From assembly GCF_902459465.1 (NCBI RefSeq), contig NC_047070.1, forward strand, positions 11,204,001 to 11,268,000: a stretch of 64,000 bases of DNA. Reading direction: 5' to 3'. The first letter of the stretch is position 1, and each line of letters starts with the position of its first letter. The position numbers and the translations under genes are program-made. The notes under the pieces were generated by a model that worked only from the letters and a program-made list of their open reading frames with translations, did not search any database and had not been told where the DNA came from. Shown here in pieces: positions 1 through 10,976 of this stretch. The DNA is from Asterias rubens. Lineage: Eukaryota; Echinodermata; Asteroidea; Forcipulatida; Asteriidae.

Positions 1-500
1 CATATACTGTAAAACCTGTCAGTCGACATTATTTATATATAAGTATGATGATCCATAGAATTATATATAAATAATTAAAGTTTTCCAACAATTATATATA
101 TATAATTGCATGTGCAAATAATTTATATATATATAATTGTATGTGCAAAATTTATTATTTACATATAATAATTTCCCGTCGACATTATTTATATATAAGT
201 ATAATGACTCATAGAATTATATATAAATAATGAAAGTTTCCAACAATTACATATATAATTGCATGTGCAAATAAATTATATATATACAATTGTATGTGCA
301 AAAATAATTATTTACATATAATAAGTTCCAGTCGAAATTATATGTACATGTATATAATAAAATGGTGTGTACAATTATATATATATAATGGAAACATTCC
401 AACAATTATATATAAATAATTGTGTGGTGCAACATTGATTATTTGTAAATAATGGTTAAATAATTCATTATATATTATATAATGAATTATTTGTAAATAA
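1..500. repeat. AT-rich ~155-bp tandem repeat
   Basis: A block starting GTCGACATTATTTATATA recurs at about 22, 178 and 331, giving a period near 155 bp. Each unit contains several short palindromes of the type ATTATATATATAAT separated by TGCATGTGCAAA-like spacers. The third copy is degenerate and runs into a longer AT palindrome near 455-505. No coding potential. Confidence 0.75.
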
Positions 501-638
501 TAGCATTAAATAATAAATTTACACTTGGCGCCTCATATTAAAGTACTGGTGGCAGCAGCTGATGTCATTTGTGGTGGGAGTGAGTTCCACATTCAGTCAT
601 TGAAATGCAAACAATTAATTAAGTAGGGTGACCCTTAC

Positions 639-1330
639 CTCTCTTGGTATGACAAGGCAAGCTTCATCCTCTCCAAAGTAACTGTACAGTAGCAGAATCA
701 GCCAAATCACCTGTGGTGTTTTGTCACCTACTTCATCCATGGCTTTCTCTATATCAGTGAGGACAGTTCGTACCTGTTTGATGTTTACACCTTTCTTCAA
801 AAATGTAGCAGCTTTGGTACCTTGTATTCAAAGAAATTGGTCAGTTTCACCTTCACATCTATACCAACAAGTTCTTTGAAGTGTTCCAACATGAATCTTT
901 CGTCACAGAGGTAGGGCCATTGTTCTGTTAAGTCGAGGAACACACATGTCGGTTTATTTATTGCCTGCCCCTGACTCGTGTAAGTCAAACCCATTAGGCC
1001 CATGAATTCGGACTGTTTGGTGTGAGGTTCTGATTTGTGTAATTGGTTTAACTGTTCTTTGAGTTCATTATGTGATTCTTGTGTCTGACCTTGAGGAAAA
1101 GAACTGGGTTTCCAGTTAACACATTCAAATGAATCACGCTTTCTCTTACTGACAAGTGTTGTACTCGCATTGTCTGGTGATGATTTCCTTTTTGTAGACT
1201 GACTCAGAGGAAAATTGTCAACCCTGTTGACGGGTTGCGAGAGGATACTATCGTATCCACTACCAATTTGTTCACTGCGACTTCGTTGATGAAGGATTTT
1301 GAGGGTATTTACGGACGACTTCTTTGGCAA
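639..1330 (-). pseudogene. SAMD3-like protein, C-terminal fragment (frameshifted)
   Basis: The minus strand encodes a low-complexity basic linker. It is followed by a region with the spacing of the large 'sterile alpha motif domain-containing protein 3-like' family of fish and invertebrates: a hydrophobic helix with VFLDLTEQWPYL, then FMLEHFKELVGIDV, then a motif ending VPKLL. The reading frame ends in TGA just after VPKLLHF. The family pattern resumes at once in another frame (FLKKGVNIKQVRTVLTDIEK) and runs to a good donor (GAGAG|GTAAGG) at 639. A frameshift at about 797-811 is therefore likely. The true upstream start is not visible; the left limit of the coding part is an in-frame TTG. Function of the family is unknown. 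It is a second, broken relative of the better preserved gene at 6852-10872. Confidence 0.5.
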
Positions 1331-1334
1331 TTTA

Positions 1335-2520
1335 CTGTAATGTCTTTGTGCGAGGGAGTGGTGTGTTTGGCTTGTGTAAATCGTCTGCTATGACTCTAAT
1401 GATCTCCTTCCTCATGCTTGGTGATGGACTCAAATTAGCCTGTACTAGGCACTTCAGGTGGAAAATAAATCTTGCCCAAACTGTTTTAAAATGTTCCTAC
1501 AATGAAAGAGCATAGTCTCAGCATTACAAATCTGTTTGAATTTTTAAAATACCTTTTTTTATTATCGAGTTACAGTCGGTTTTGTATGTAAAAACAGGCT
1601 AAAAAAGGGACAAAAAGGTCAAAGGTCATTCCATTGTTTTAATGTATTTACAACGGCACCACAAAAAACACAGTAAATTACACATTTTAGCCTGTAACTT
1701 CAATAGTTTTTGTAATATACATTTGATATTTACAGGATATGTTGTTGGGGTATTCAACTTTAATTTGAGAAGAAATTAGTATTTTTCAACATTTGTGTAC
1801 CTAATTAGCATAATTAATGATCAAATTCGGGCATAATTATTCCTTTTTTAGTGTATCGGAACAAAACAATAGTCTATTATTCACAACTTAATTGTTATTT
1901 TCACTTCAAACCTGCAGGAAATGGTTTACATAAACACCTCTTTCAATAAGTATTGCTAAAAATCATTTCAAAGTTGTGCTGGACTGATTTGCATAATTAA
2001 TTAGCTAAATTATTACATTTCTAGTATTCGTTGTGGTGTATCAAATTTTATCCTGCGAGCAACAAATAAATAATAGACCGTTTACTTTTTTAGTTGTACA
2101 ACTTGTCACTTACATGTTTGGCTGAAAATAAACAGAAATAAATTGCATGTTATGTTGTCTTTCATTTAATTTGCATAATTTGCATACATAGTTAATAATA
2201 AACTCTTTGCAAGATTGGTTTGTGAGCAATTTAGGTGTATTTATGGCTAAAGCACTTACGCTGCTGAGTAAGTCAAAGTACAATGTAAAGACCTTTATCA
2301 TGCTGCCTCCATCTTGGCCATTGTTCCCTGTACACAATAACAGTAATTACTGCTAATCTTTATTGTATGAAAAAGGACAGACTATTTTTCTTACCAGCCT
2401 CGGTTGGGTTACACTGATGTGAATGGGAAAAAATCAAGATGGCCGCACCATGATGAAGGTAAATAAGTTTACCCGGAAAACATGCCATCTGTTAAGAACT
2501 AACTTCATCTCATTCATTTC
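1335..2520. other. AT-rich non-coding stretch
   Basis: No supportable gene. Repeated short phrases such as TTGCATAATTAATTAG occur near 1805 and 1990, suggesting an old degenerate repeat. Short ORFs on both strands here have no recognisable domain. Confidence 0.5.
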
Positions 2521-2521
2521 C

Positions 2522-5500
2522 CTAAGGTATGGGATTTACAATAATGAGGTCATTTTTTTTCAGGTCTGCAAGCAGATTAAATGTCAACTCTTCTTCTTCT
2601 TCATCTTCCAGTTGACTGTCAACATATCTTATTGTGAATAATGATTTCGAAATTATAAGTTTCGTTTCATCACTGTTGAAAGGTATTACGTTGATTATTT
2701 CCCCATCAAACCAGCGAGGTATGCCTGTCGTGTCTATGCATTGATGTTTAACTTTTTTGTTTAGGAGGAGTCTAGGATTTTTTACAAGAATCTCAAGGCT
2801 CCTCTTTGATTGCTGTGTTGCACGTTTTGTTCTTTCTCCTGCCAGTTTGGAGAACAATTTTTTCTTGACCTCATCATATTTCTTTTGTTGTACATGAGGC
2901 TCTATGTAAGTCACAGGTCGTGGTGGTGTTGGAGGCTGCGTTATGTCATCTGGCTCTGACGACAAGTTGTTGGCCTGTACAACTCTGATGAGATGTCGTT
3001 TCATTTGTTCTTTTGTGAACTTGGTGGTTTTGCCTTCGGTAGATGTAGAAAATTGGAAGTACTCTTTTCTGTCAACTTTGGATTTTAGTACCTTTTGATG
3101 GAAGGATAGCTGTGTGTAGATGGCCCGGCGAGCTTCTTCGTCTGTGGATACCTCAAACAGATGGTCACATTTGTTATTGATCGAGTCCTCAGTGCACCAC
3201 ACACCACCCTGTACTGCAATTTCATTGGTCAACTTGACCTGAGCTGCCATTTGTTTGGCCTCTTTTGCTGCCTTTTCTTTGTGTTTATTTTGAAGTTTTT
3301 CCCATAGCTGTATTTTGATGGTGCGCATTTTAGATTTGTACCGCTGGAGGATTTCTGGAGCATGGGCCCTGGCCTGCTCCATATAGAGAGCTTTTGTCGT
3401 GGGGTCCAGTCCATCTAGCCACAACCTTGTACCATTGTTGGCCCACATGATGATCGTTTCCAATGTTGTGATTCTGGCTGATGGCTTCTGTCTCACAAGT
3501 AAATCAAGCCAAGCAAAATCCCTCTCTCCAACTACATTGGTTGTGGGGACATTTGAATAACGCTGCAGCACTTCTGGAGCAGGGTCCCAGTACCTTCCCC
3601 CCGGGAGCTGGTCTTTGCATTGGCGCTCCAAAATGAGGAGGAGCGCACAACACAGCAATTCCAATGCTTGTTGAGTCATACAGTTTAGCTCTCCATCCTG
3701 ACAGTCCCTAAAAAGAGCTTCAGAAATATCATCGGCATGGCATACAGCTCCGTCTACTCCCATCTCACCCATCATTAAGGGAGAAGCATCTTCTTTCCAC
3801 TCGATGAGCTTCAATTGGAGGTGATGGAGAGGGCCATTTAGTGCAAGTACACTCTTTGTCTTCTTAGTTGTCTCCCATAGCGGCTCCGTAACACATTTAT
3901 GTAAGATGCCCAATGCCCTCAATTCAGCTCGGTGAATCTTCTCTTGAGCATCTTCCGTGACAGCGAGTAGAAGCTGATTGGGCTCTGGGAGATGAGTCAC
4001 AAAGTGAACCATATGGTCTAGATGATAAAACGCCGCAGCAGCACCCTCGAACAAGATGTTGGCTCTATTCCCAACGTAGTTTACCAGGTGATTTGTGGTT
4101 CCAAATACAAACTGCAAGTGAGTTGTAAAGGCATCTTCTACTCCACACTGATCCTGAGCCTCGATGGTGAAACGCCTTACTTGCAGTTCTTACGAGCCGT
4201 GTTGCCCCTGCTTCTGATGTGAGAAGAGTATGAGCATTCTTCCCACTTGTAGAAATGTCCTCAAGTGACTTGAGGACCCGGTTTGCTTCCGCAGCAAAAT
4301 TAATCAGGGGATGCATCTTGCAATAAAATTGCCCGAATTGTCCCATGCTTAACTTTACATCATCTGGTAGGTTTTCCCAGTTGGGTGCGACCTTTGGAAG
4401 CAGCTCTTCCCTGATAATTTGCAGACGGTCGCCATACTGGGGCATGGTGGGTCCTTGGTCCGTCATGGCACTTTTTACCGTGCAAAGTAATTCTTTGTAT
4501 GTGTTTGTTGCATCTGACTTCTCAACACAAGAGACAGCATCTGCAAGCTCACGGATCCTATCCTGGTAAGCTTGCACCACTGCCCCCGTGTCTCCTGCAG
4601 CCATTTGTGTCAGCCCCATTGAACGTGATGATCCATCTTGGAGGGACACTTGCCAGTTCTGGTACTTCTTGTGATATTTCGTGGTGCCGTCTCCATGTAT
4701 ACAATTACCAAGGGCATCCTCAAGGCGATTTTCCCGCATTGCCAGTGCCACTTCCAAATCGGCTAAGTGGCTCGCCTCTAAACGAATTTCTGAAATGGTG
4801 CCTACGCATGGTAGTCTCCCGATGTTTTTTTTTCCAAGTGTTTTTAGTACAACACGAATAACTTCATTCACTTTACTAGTCGCCACATTAAATGACAAAA
4901 GTGCCATAATGGTTTCTCTAATTTCGTCTGTGTACTTTCCATCCTTAAAACTTACGATGTCATCATCGTTCATCAGTGCCAACAATTCCTCCAGTTCGTC
5001 TACCCTCTGTGTCATCATCTGTAGTCTGTTATTCAATTTGCCGACATCCTCTGCCGTGTATAACTCAGCGCTGTCTTTTTGCATCATTTTCTGCTTTATT
5101 TTCCACGCCTTCTTTTTTACTTTTGTATTGAAAACCACCTTACTTGCTAGCCTTTCTTCCAACCTCTTCTTTTCTCTTTCAGTGTTTCTCAATTTGGACA
5201 AAGCATCATCTAATTCATTTTTTACTTCTTCAATTGCCTCTGTCATCCTAGACTTTGCTTTCTCAAGTTGTTCATTTTTCTCTTCAGCTGCTCTTATGTT
5301 TTTTTGACGGGTTTTCAACCGCTTGTTCACATTCCTCACACTGTAAGTGCTAATTTTTGTTTCTGCCTTCTCGAATTGTTTTGTCAATGTCTGCAATTTT
5401 TTTGATTGTTCATCATACTGCCTTTTGTATACGTCCAAGTTATCTTGGAGTGGGTTAAACTTCCTATTGACCTCATTCAACTCTATCGTTGCTTCTTCAT

Positions 5501-6445
5501 ACTTTTCCTGTAAGGCTACCAGCTCAATCTCCATTTGTAGCTTGTCATCTTCTAATGCTACCTTTTCCTCCTCTACTATCAACTTGGCATCCTCCACTGC
5601 TAATCTTGTTGCCTTCTCTCTATGCAATTCCTCCTCTAATCCTTCTTGTTGTGTGATCTGTTGGCTCATTTCAGCCATACTTCCTTCTGCATCAGACAAT
5701 CTTTTCTTGGATTTCCGATGTTTCCTCTTCTCTGAGTGTAGTTGTAACCTCAGTTTCCTCTTCCTAGGAGTGTCTGGATTTTTTTTTCCAGCTCTTTGTC
5801 TCACTAACTTAAATTCACTTTCGTGTAACTCTGTCAAAATTTGGTCTTTAACTTTCTTTATGTTTCTTTTAATCTGGACTTCTTTTTTCACTAGCCTTTT
5901 TACAGCCAAACTCAGTACGCTCTCATTTACATTCTCCTGTGATGTTAGTTTCATTAGAACATGTACTAGGGATACATTTTGGTAACCTTGTTTTACAACT
6001 AAATACTTGTACAGTTCAAGCACGAGTCCATTTTTGACTGTTGAAGTCTGGGGGAAAACTGCCTCTCTGATGGGAACTTCGAAGTGGTCTGTAGTCAGCT
6101 CAACATCTGAAGCATAGGGTCCATTTCTATTGAGATAAATAAAGAATAAAGCACTATTCAGAGGACAGCCAAGTGGACAGCTAAATTTGGACAGCCAAGA
6201 CAATCTTAAGTTAAAGCCTTCAAAAATTAGGTAGAGAAAAAACACAAACTCAAAATACCTTTGGAGACAACGCTTGTGCCTGGATCAATAGTTCTTGGGT
6301 GCTGGGAGGTACTGGGAAAGGCATGTGGTTTCCGCAGGGTGTCATCTTCAAGATCACTGGTGGTAGCCTTCACTTGCTGTGAGCCCCTGGAGTCAAGAGC
6401 TATGTTGTCCATCAGCGAATCATCTGGGTGAGGGCTGTAAGACAT
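2522..6445 (-). pseudogene. Coiled-coil plus DDE-like transposon protein, frameshifted
   Basis: Exon 1 (to 6259) ends at CCAAAG|GTATTT. The 152-bp intron 6107-6258 ends TTCAG, and joining restores frame exactly (phase 1). The first ATG of exon 1 is at 6445. Exon 2 encodes roughly 300 residues of Lys/Glu-rich heptad coiled coil. It then has a domain I recognise from an unnamed multi-copy transposon family of cnidarians, fish and echinoderms: HGDGTTKYHKKY, later AMTDQGPTMPQYGDRL, CKMHPLINFA and LVRTASKAFHHRGSG. Near 4150 the frame shifts by one base. The family pattern continues in another frame with NRANILFEGAAAAFYHLDH, LPGGRYWDP, NVVGERDFAWLDLL and IIMWANNGTRLWL. The Asp residues in GDGTTK and TDQGPT are candidates for a DDE-type catalytic site. 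A single indel separates this from a protein of over 1,200 residues, so it could be a young pseudogene or an assembly error. Confidence 0.65.
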
Positions 6446-6481
6446 GTGAAAGGAGCCTCTGTGTGGAGTGGATGGACTCAC

Positions 6482-6851
6482 ATCTTAATCATCAGCAGTC
6501 TTGACTAAATAAGCTATAAAAAACAACAACATAGATTTTGATTATTGTTAATGAGTATCATAGTACTTTTTGAAAAAGGTTTCCTGTGTAATTTCTTTTT
6601 TAAATATTCACAATCCACTGAAAAATGTGTGTTGTTAATGTATTGTTAGAGTATTTTTTTTTTTTTAAGTGAACACGTACCTTTAGTGGTTCATCGCATC
6701 AATTTGATCCATACAAATCTCAAGACCAACCCTTTTTTTCAAGTTAATACAACTTTTACTTATTCAAAAGACAAGAACACATAATGCTTAAAACTCGGTA
6801 AGAGCATTACTGATAAGTGATTACCAGGGATCACATACAGGCTAAATTGTT
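6482..6851. other. Spacer between two minus-strand genes
   Basis: AT-rich, with a T-run at about 6653-6666. No gene seen. Confidence 0.4.
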
Positions 6852-9800
6852 TCACTTGGTTAGTTTGTCAAGCAGTGCACAAACACTTGGATGAACCTTT
6901 TCCTTGTCTTGTATGTTCAGGACAGGTCTCTGGAAGAACTGCATAGTTTTCTTCAAGGATTTGGGATAAGATAAATTGAAAACATAAAAACAGGCAAAAT
7001 AAACTTCAAAAGCAGAGAGCAAGTGCTTGGTTTCCAATATAGACTCCTCTTCCAGCATGACTGTGTATACGATGTCATCCTCTTCACGTTGGTGAATGAA
7101 GAGGTTCATTTGTGAGTTACCCTGAAAATGGAAGGAAAAAAAGGAATATAAATACGGGAGATAAAAGAATGAAATAATTGTGGATGAGATTTGATGGACG
7201 TAAACAAATCCTGTTGGCATGGGTTTCCCCTCATTCTAGACCTGGAACCTCCCAAATGATACAATTCAGGAGGTTTACAGACTCTGTGCATTACCAGAAA
7301 TACAAAACTACGGGATGGACACAATATGGACTATTTTTGTTTTTACTTTTGATGACTGTTTTATTTCTTTCAAGAACATTTGAATGATCAAGGATTTAAG
7401 GAGAAAATCCTGAAATCCGGAAAAGTGACATGCCTGAAATATAAAAGGCACAATGGCACCATGGCTGAGAACTTTTAAATCATCTTACCTGTTCAGTCAG
7501 TAGCTGATCTAGCTTCTCCTTGAGTAGTATCAGTACCACAGCGATTGAAGCGCAATATGCTTTGCCTGCAATAGAGTGATACTATTGTTATAGTTCAATA
7601 TTTCTGAACTTCTTTGACTATAGCTGAAACATACTAAACCGAGGTACATTTTTCAATATTAGACATGTTTTTATTATACATTAGATCAAAAAGGGGTACC
7701 AATCTTTTGAAAGAACAGTTCCCTGGTAAACTATTTTTATGGTTATTAATATTGCAATTTATTCACATTATTGTGGCTGCCCAAGAAAAGTCTTAAAAGG
7801 AAACAAATTTAACATTATATTCTTTGTGCAAGGAATGCAAATTTGAAAGTGGGACTGCCTTGTTTTAAAGAAACTGAACTAATTTTGAACAAAAAACATG
7901 TCAATCCAGATTTATTGATAGCACTCACTGGAACCGACAGCAAGGCAATGGGGGTGATCATGAAAGCACAGTGATTCCATAAGGCCTTGTGGTTCAATTT
8001 GATAGAAGACCCATGCTGCACAAAAACATAAAATAATTATTTACCCTGACGGTTTTCTTCCGCTGTTTCCGCTAGTGATGCCAATTCCACCAGCTTCTTC
8101 ATGGCAACATGATCTTGCTTCTTGGCCAGAGTATAGAGCTGTTCATGGTACTTTTCCAAACCAGTTTCCAGCTTCCTCCCCAGGTCTTCTGTTGCTATGC
8201 GTTTGAACTCTTTCAAGACCTGTAGGCCCTATACCAGATAAACATGAATACCAGTTGCACATATAAGCAATAAAGATTGAAAGTTGGCTGTCATATTATT
8301 GTACATGTTTCAGATAGCTATGAAGCACCAACCGAAAGAGCATCATTGTTTGGCCTTGACAAACACTTTCAAATTTGTCCCTCGATCGGCCACCATACAC
8401 ACATACAAAAAGAGAGCTTGCCTGACATACAAAAATGAATCAAGCAGCAGCCATCTATCCACTAGCAAATAATAGGTTGCATGCATTTTTCCAGGAATAC
8501 AAAAATGGGTTTGAGTTAATCGATTTTGTAATTAGTCAATACAGTATGCATTGTACAAGTGATAATATGAATCGCAATTTCAATGTGTTTTCAAAGAAAC
8601 ATACCTCGTTTCCACTTGCTAGAAGTACCGGGAAAACTTCTTTGATATCTGCCACCAAAGGACTCTGTTTCACAATAAACTCTCTGTGATCAGCAAATGT
8701 CAGATCCATGAAACGATCAAGTCGGTTTTGGTCAGGTTTCCTCTTGGACAGTTCATCCCTCATTGCAGCTTGATGCCTTTTAATTGATATATCGTCTTCA
8801 CCCTCTGGTCGTTGACTGAGATAGTTTTTAAGACCCCACATCAGCTTGCCGCTCATCTTTGGAGGTGGTCCGCCTGTAGTTGGATCTGAAAGTCGGCGCT
8901 TTCCTGGCACACAATTTGTATCCCTTCGTCTTCTGTCATTTTGAAATCGATATTGAATTCTTTGACGCCACAGATTCTGTGAACAAGCAACATTTAAATA
9001 AGTCTTACTTATCTCAAGGTAAAATAAACATTTGTGGCAAGTTTCATGAAAATCGATCATAAACTTTGGAAAATACCGAGGGGGCACTATGTGCTGACCC
9101 CGGTCCCTGTACGACCAAAAATAGCCCGGACCTGATAGGGTTGAGCCATCTGACCCCTGAATATCCCCTTTCAAAACCCTGCAATTTCTTACCATTGACA
9201 AATTGCCATTTGACACAACTTTGGGAAACTTCTCCAGGAATGCTGAGACTACTTCTGTGTACTGCCATTCTTTCGGATAACTGGGTAACAGGAAAACACA
9301 ATGTCAATAAGTTATTACACTATGGATAGATTATTCACCAATCAATTGCTGTGTTCTCTTTCCCTCCAACTCCCCTCTGCTTACACCTGCCACATTCCCT
9401 TTTGTGTGTAGAATAGTTGCAAAAACAAACAATTTGGAACCTCTGACACAAAACATTTGAGAAATTCCCCCCATATCTCTTTTCTGGGTGTGGGCAGGAG
9501 AGTCATGTACAGATTAGCTTTTTGTTTTTAAATTTCATTAAGCAAAACCAAAGTTTGAGCTTTCTAGTTTGAAAAATAACACATCCACTATAGAGTGGTT
9601 ACAGTTTGTACCCCTAAGCTTGGAATATTTCAACAACAGCAGTTTTACAACATCTCTTGCAGTTTTGATGAGAGAATGAGATATATAGGCATAAAGCTAA
9701 TAATTTTTAGGTATTTTTGAACAACAGTAAACTGTAGATCAGGGTACTGAGTGAGGTTGGATCAGTATGACTATGGAACAAAGATTCTTCCGTCTTCAAG

Positions 9801-10872
9801 GGCTGCGTATGTTCTTGAGAGAAGCTTAACTTGCTAGCAAAACAAACTCTGAACTTACTATGTATACTTCGTGACTTCTTGGTAGATGGCATCTGTGACC
9901 TGTCTCCTCTGTTGAGCTGTTCACCACTTTGCAGCTTCTGCAGTACTCCAGCCCGCAGAGCATATACTGGGAATTTAAACTTGATTGGCCAAACACGGAA
10001 ATCCCTGGTTGTTGTTGCCGTGCATAAAGTAGATCTTTTAAAAGAAAACACAAATTTTAAATTAGGCAATTCAACTTCATTTACTTGATTATTTGTTTTG
10101 AGGAGTACAGAAATATATCATGTGTTAAGTGCTTTCCCGATTTGTCCTTTCAAATATTAATCCACAGACGGTTTTTGTTATTCCATTTGCTAGGGGTGGA
10201 TTACCAAGTGTTGGAAAATTCAAGTGAATAAATTGTAAGGTTGTCAAAATCACTTTTAAATTCTGACTTAAGCACAATGCCATAAATTTAGCAATTTGGG
10301 CATTTAAAAACCACCCCTCCCTCATAAAATGTTCAAGGTTGGACGGGCATCAGTTGAGAGGGGGCATGCCCCCCCCTGTGCCCCCCTTAGTTACGGCACT
10401 GTTGCTAAGTTGCGCCCATTAATATACAATTGTCTGCTGAAACTTGGTCCACAGTGTGATGTCAAGTGATCATCAGTTCTCATGTTCAATAAAATTTCAC
10501 ATTATAACTCATGGTATAACTAGCATTGTTTTTAAGCATCAAAAGACAACTCACCCTTCATCATCTTTGTCTGTTTCAATGCTGCTGGAAGGTGAAGACA
10601 GTGCAGCAGGCGAGTCATCTTTGTCAGAATCATCAGCTTCAGTCAAAACTTGTAATCTCATCATGCTTTCCAGAATTGATGTTGGATCAACATTAACCCA
10701 ATCAGCAAAGTCTTTATCAAAGTACTGAAGTAGCATTGGCTTCCTATCCCTTGGTATGTTGGATTTGTTATGTATGGCCTCAATTACCTCATCCATATTT
10801 CCCTTTTCAGTTGCAGAACTCAATGATCTGCTTCGAACTCGTATGTGTGACATGGAATTTAAGACGCGTTTT
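6852..10872 (-). CDS. SAMD3-like protein, seven-exon gene
   Basis: Exons inferred from splice sites and phase: 10872-10555 (ATG at 10853), 10034-9859, 9280-9193, 8976-8605, 8228-8045, 7565-7489, 7121-6852. Phases agree at every junction except exon 2/3, where the best sites differ by one base; a missed micro-exon or an indel is possible. The product is about 488 residues, the family's usual size. Domains in order: a ubiquitin/PB1-like N-terminus (LLQYFDKDFADWVNVDPTSI), the WP-x-x-F-x-x-P segment (VWPIKFKFPVY), a SYPKEWQYTEVVSAFLEKFP block joined to LWRQRIQYRFQNDRRRR, a linker with DLTFADHREFIV and a helical region, and the typical ending FYVFNLSYPKSLKKTMQFFQ. Function unknown; despite the database name I see no clear SAM domain. 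It lies 100 bp downstream of a transposase remnant on the same strand. It could be a host multigene family or transposon-associated. Confidence 0.7.
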
Positions 10873-10976
10873 CTGAAAACATAAGTTTTTACAATACTAT
10901 CAATACTATGTAATGATGATCATATACCACAGCTACTTTTTCCAGTTAATACAGGTATTGACTTTGGTGGATGCAT

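Noticed and set aside
4499..5985. Long plus-strand ORFs over the coiled-coil region
   Set aside because: Antisense shadows of the Lys/Glu-rich coiled coil; Ser/Phe/Leu-rich composition is the expected complement.
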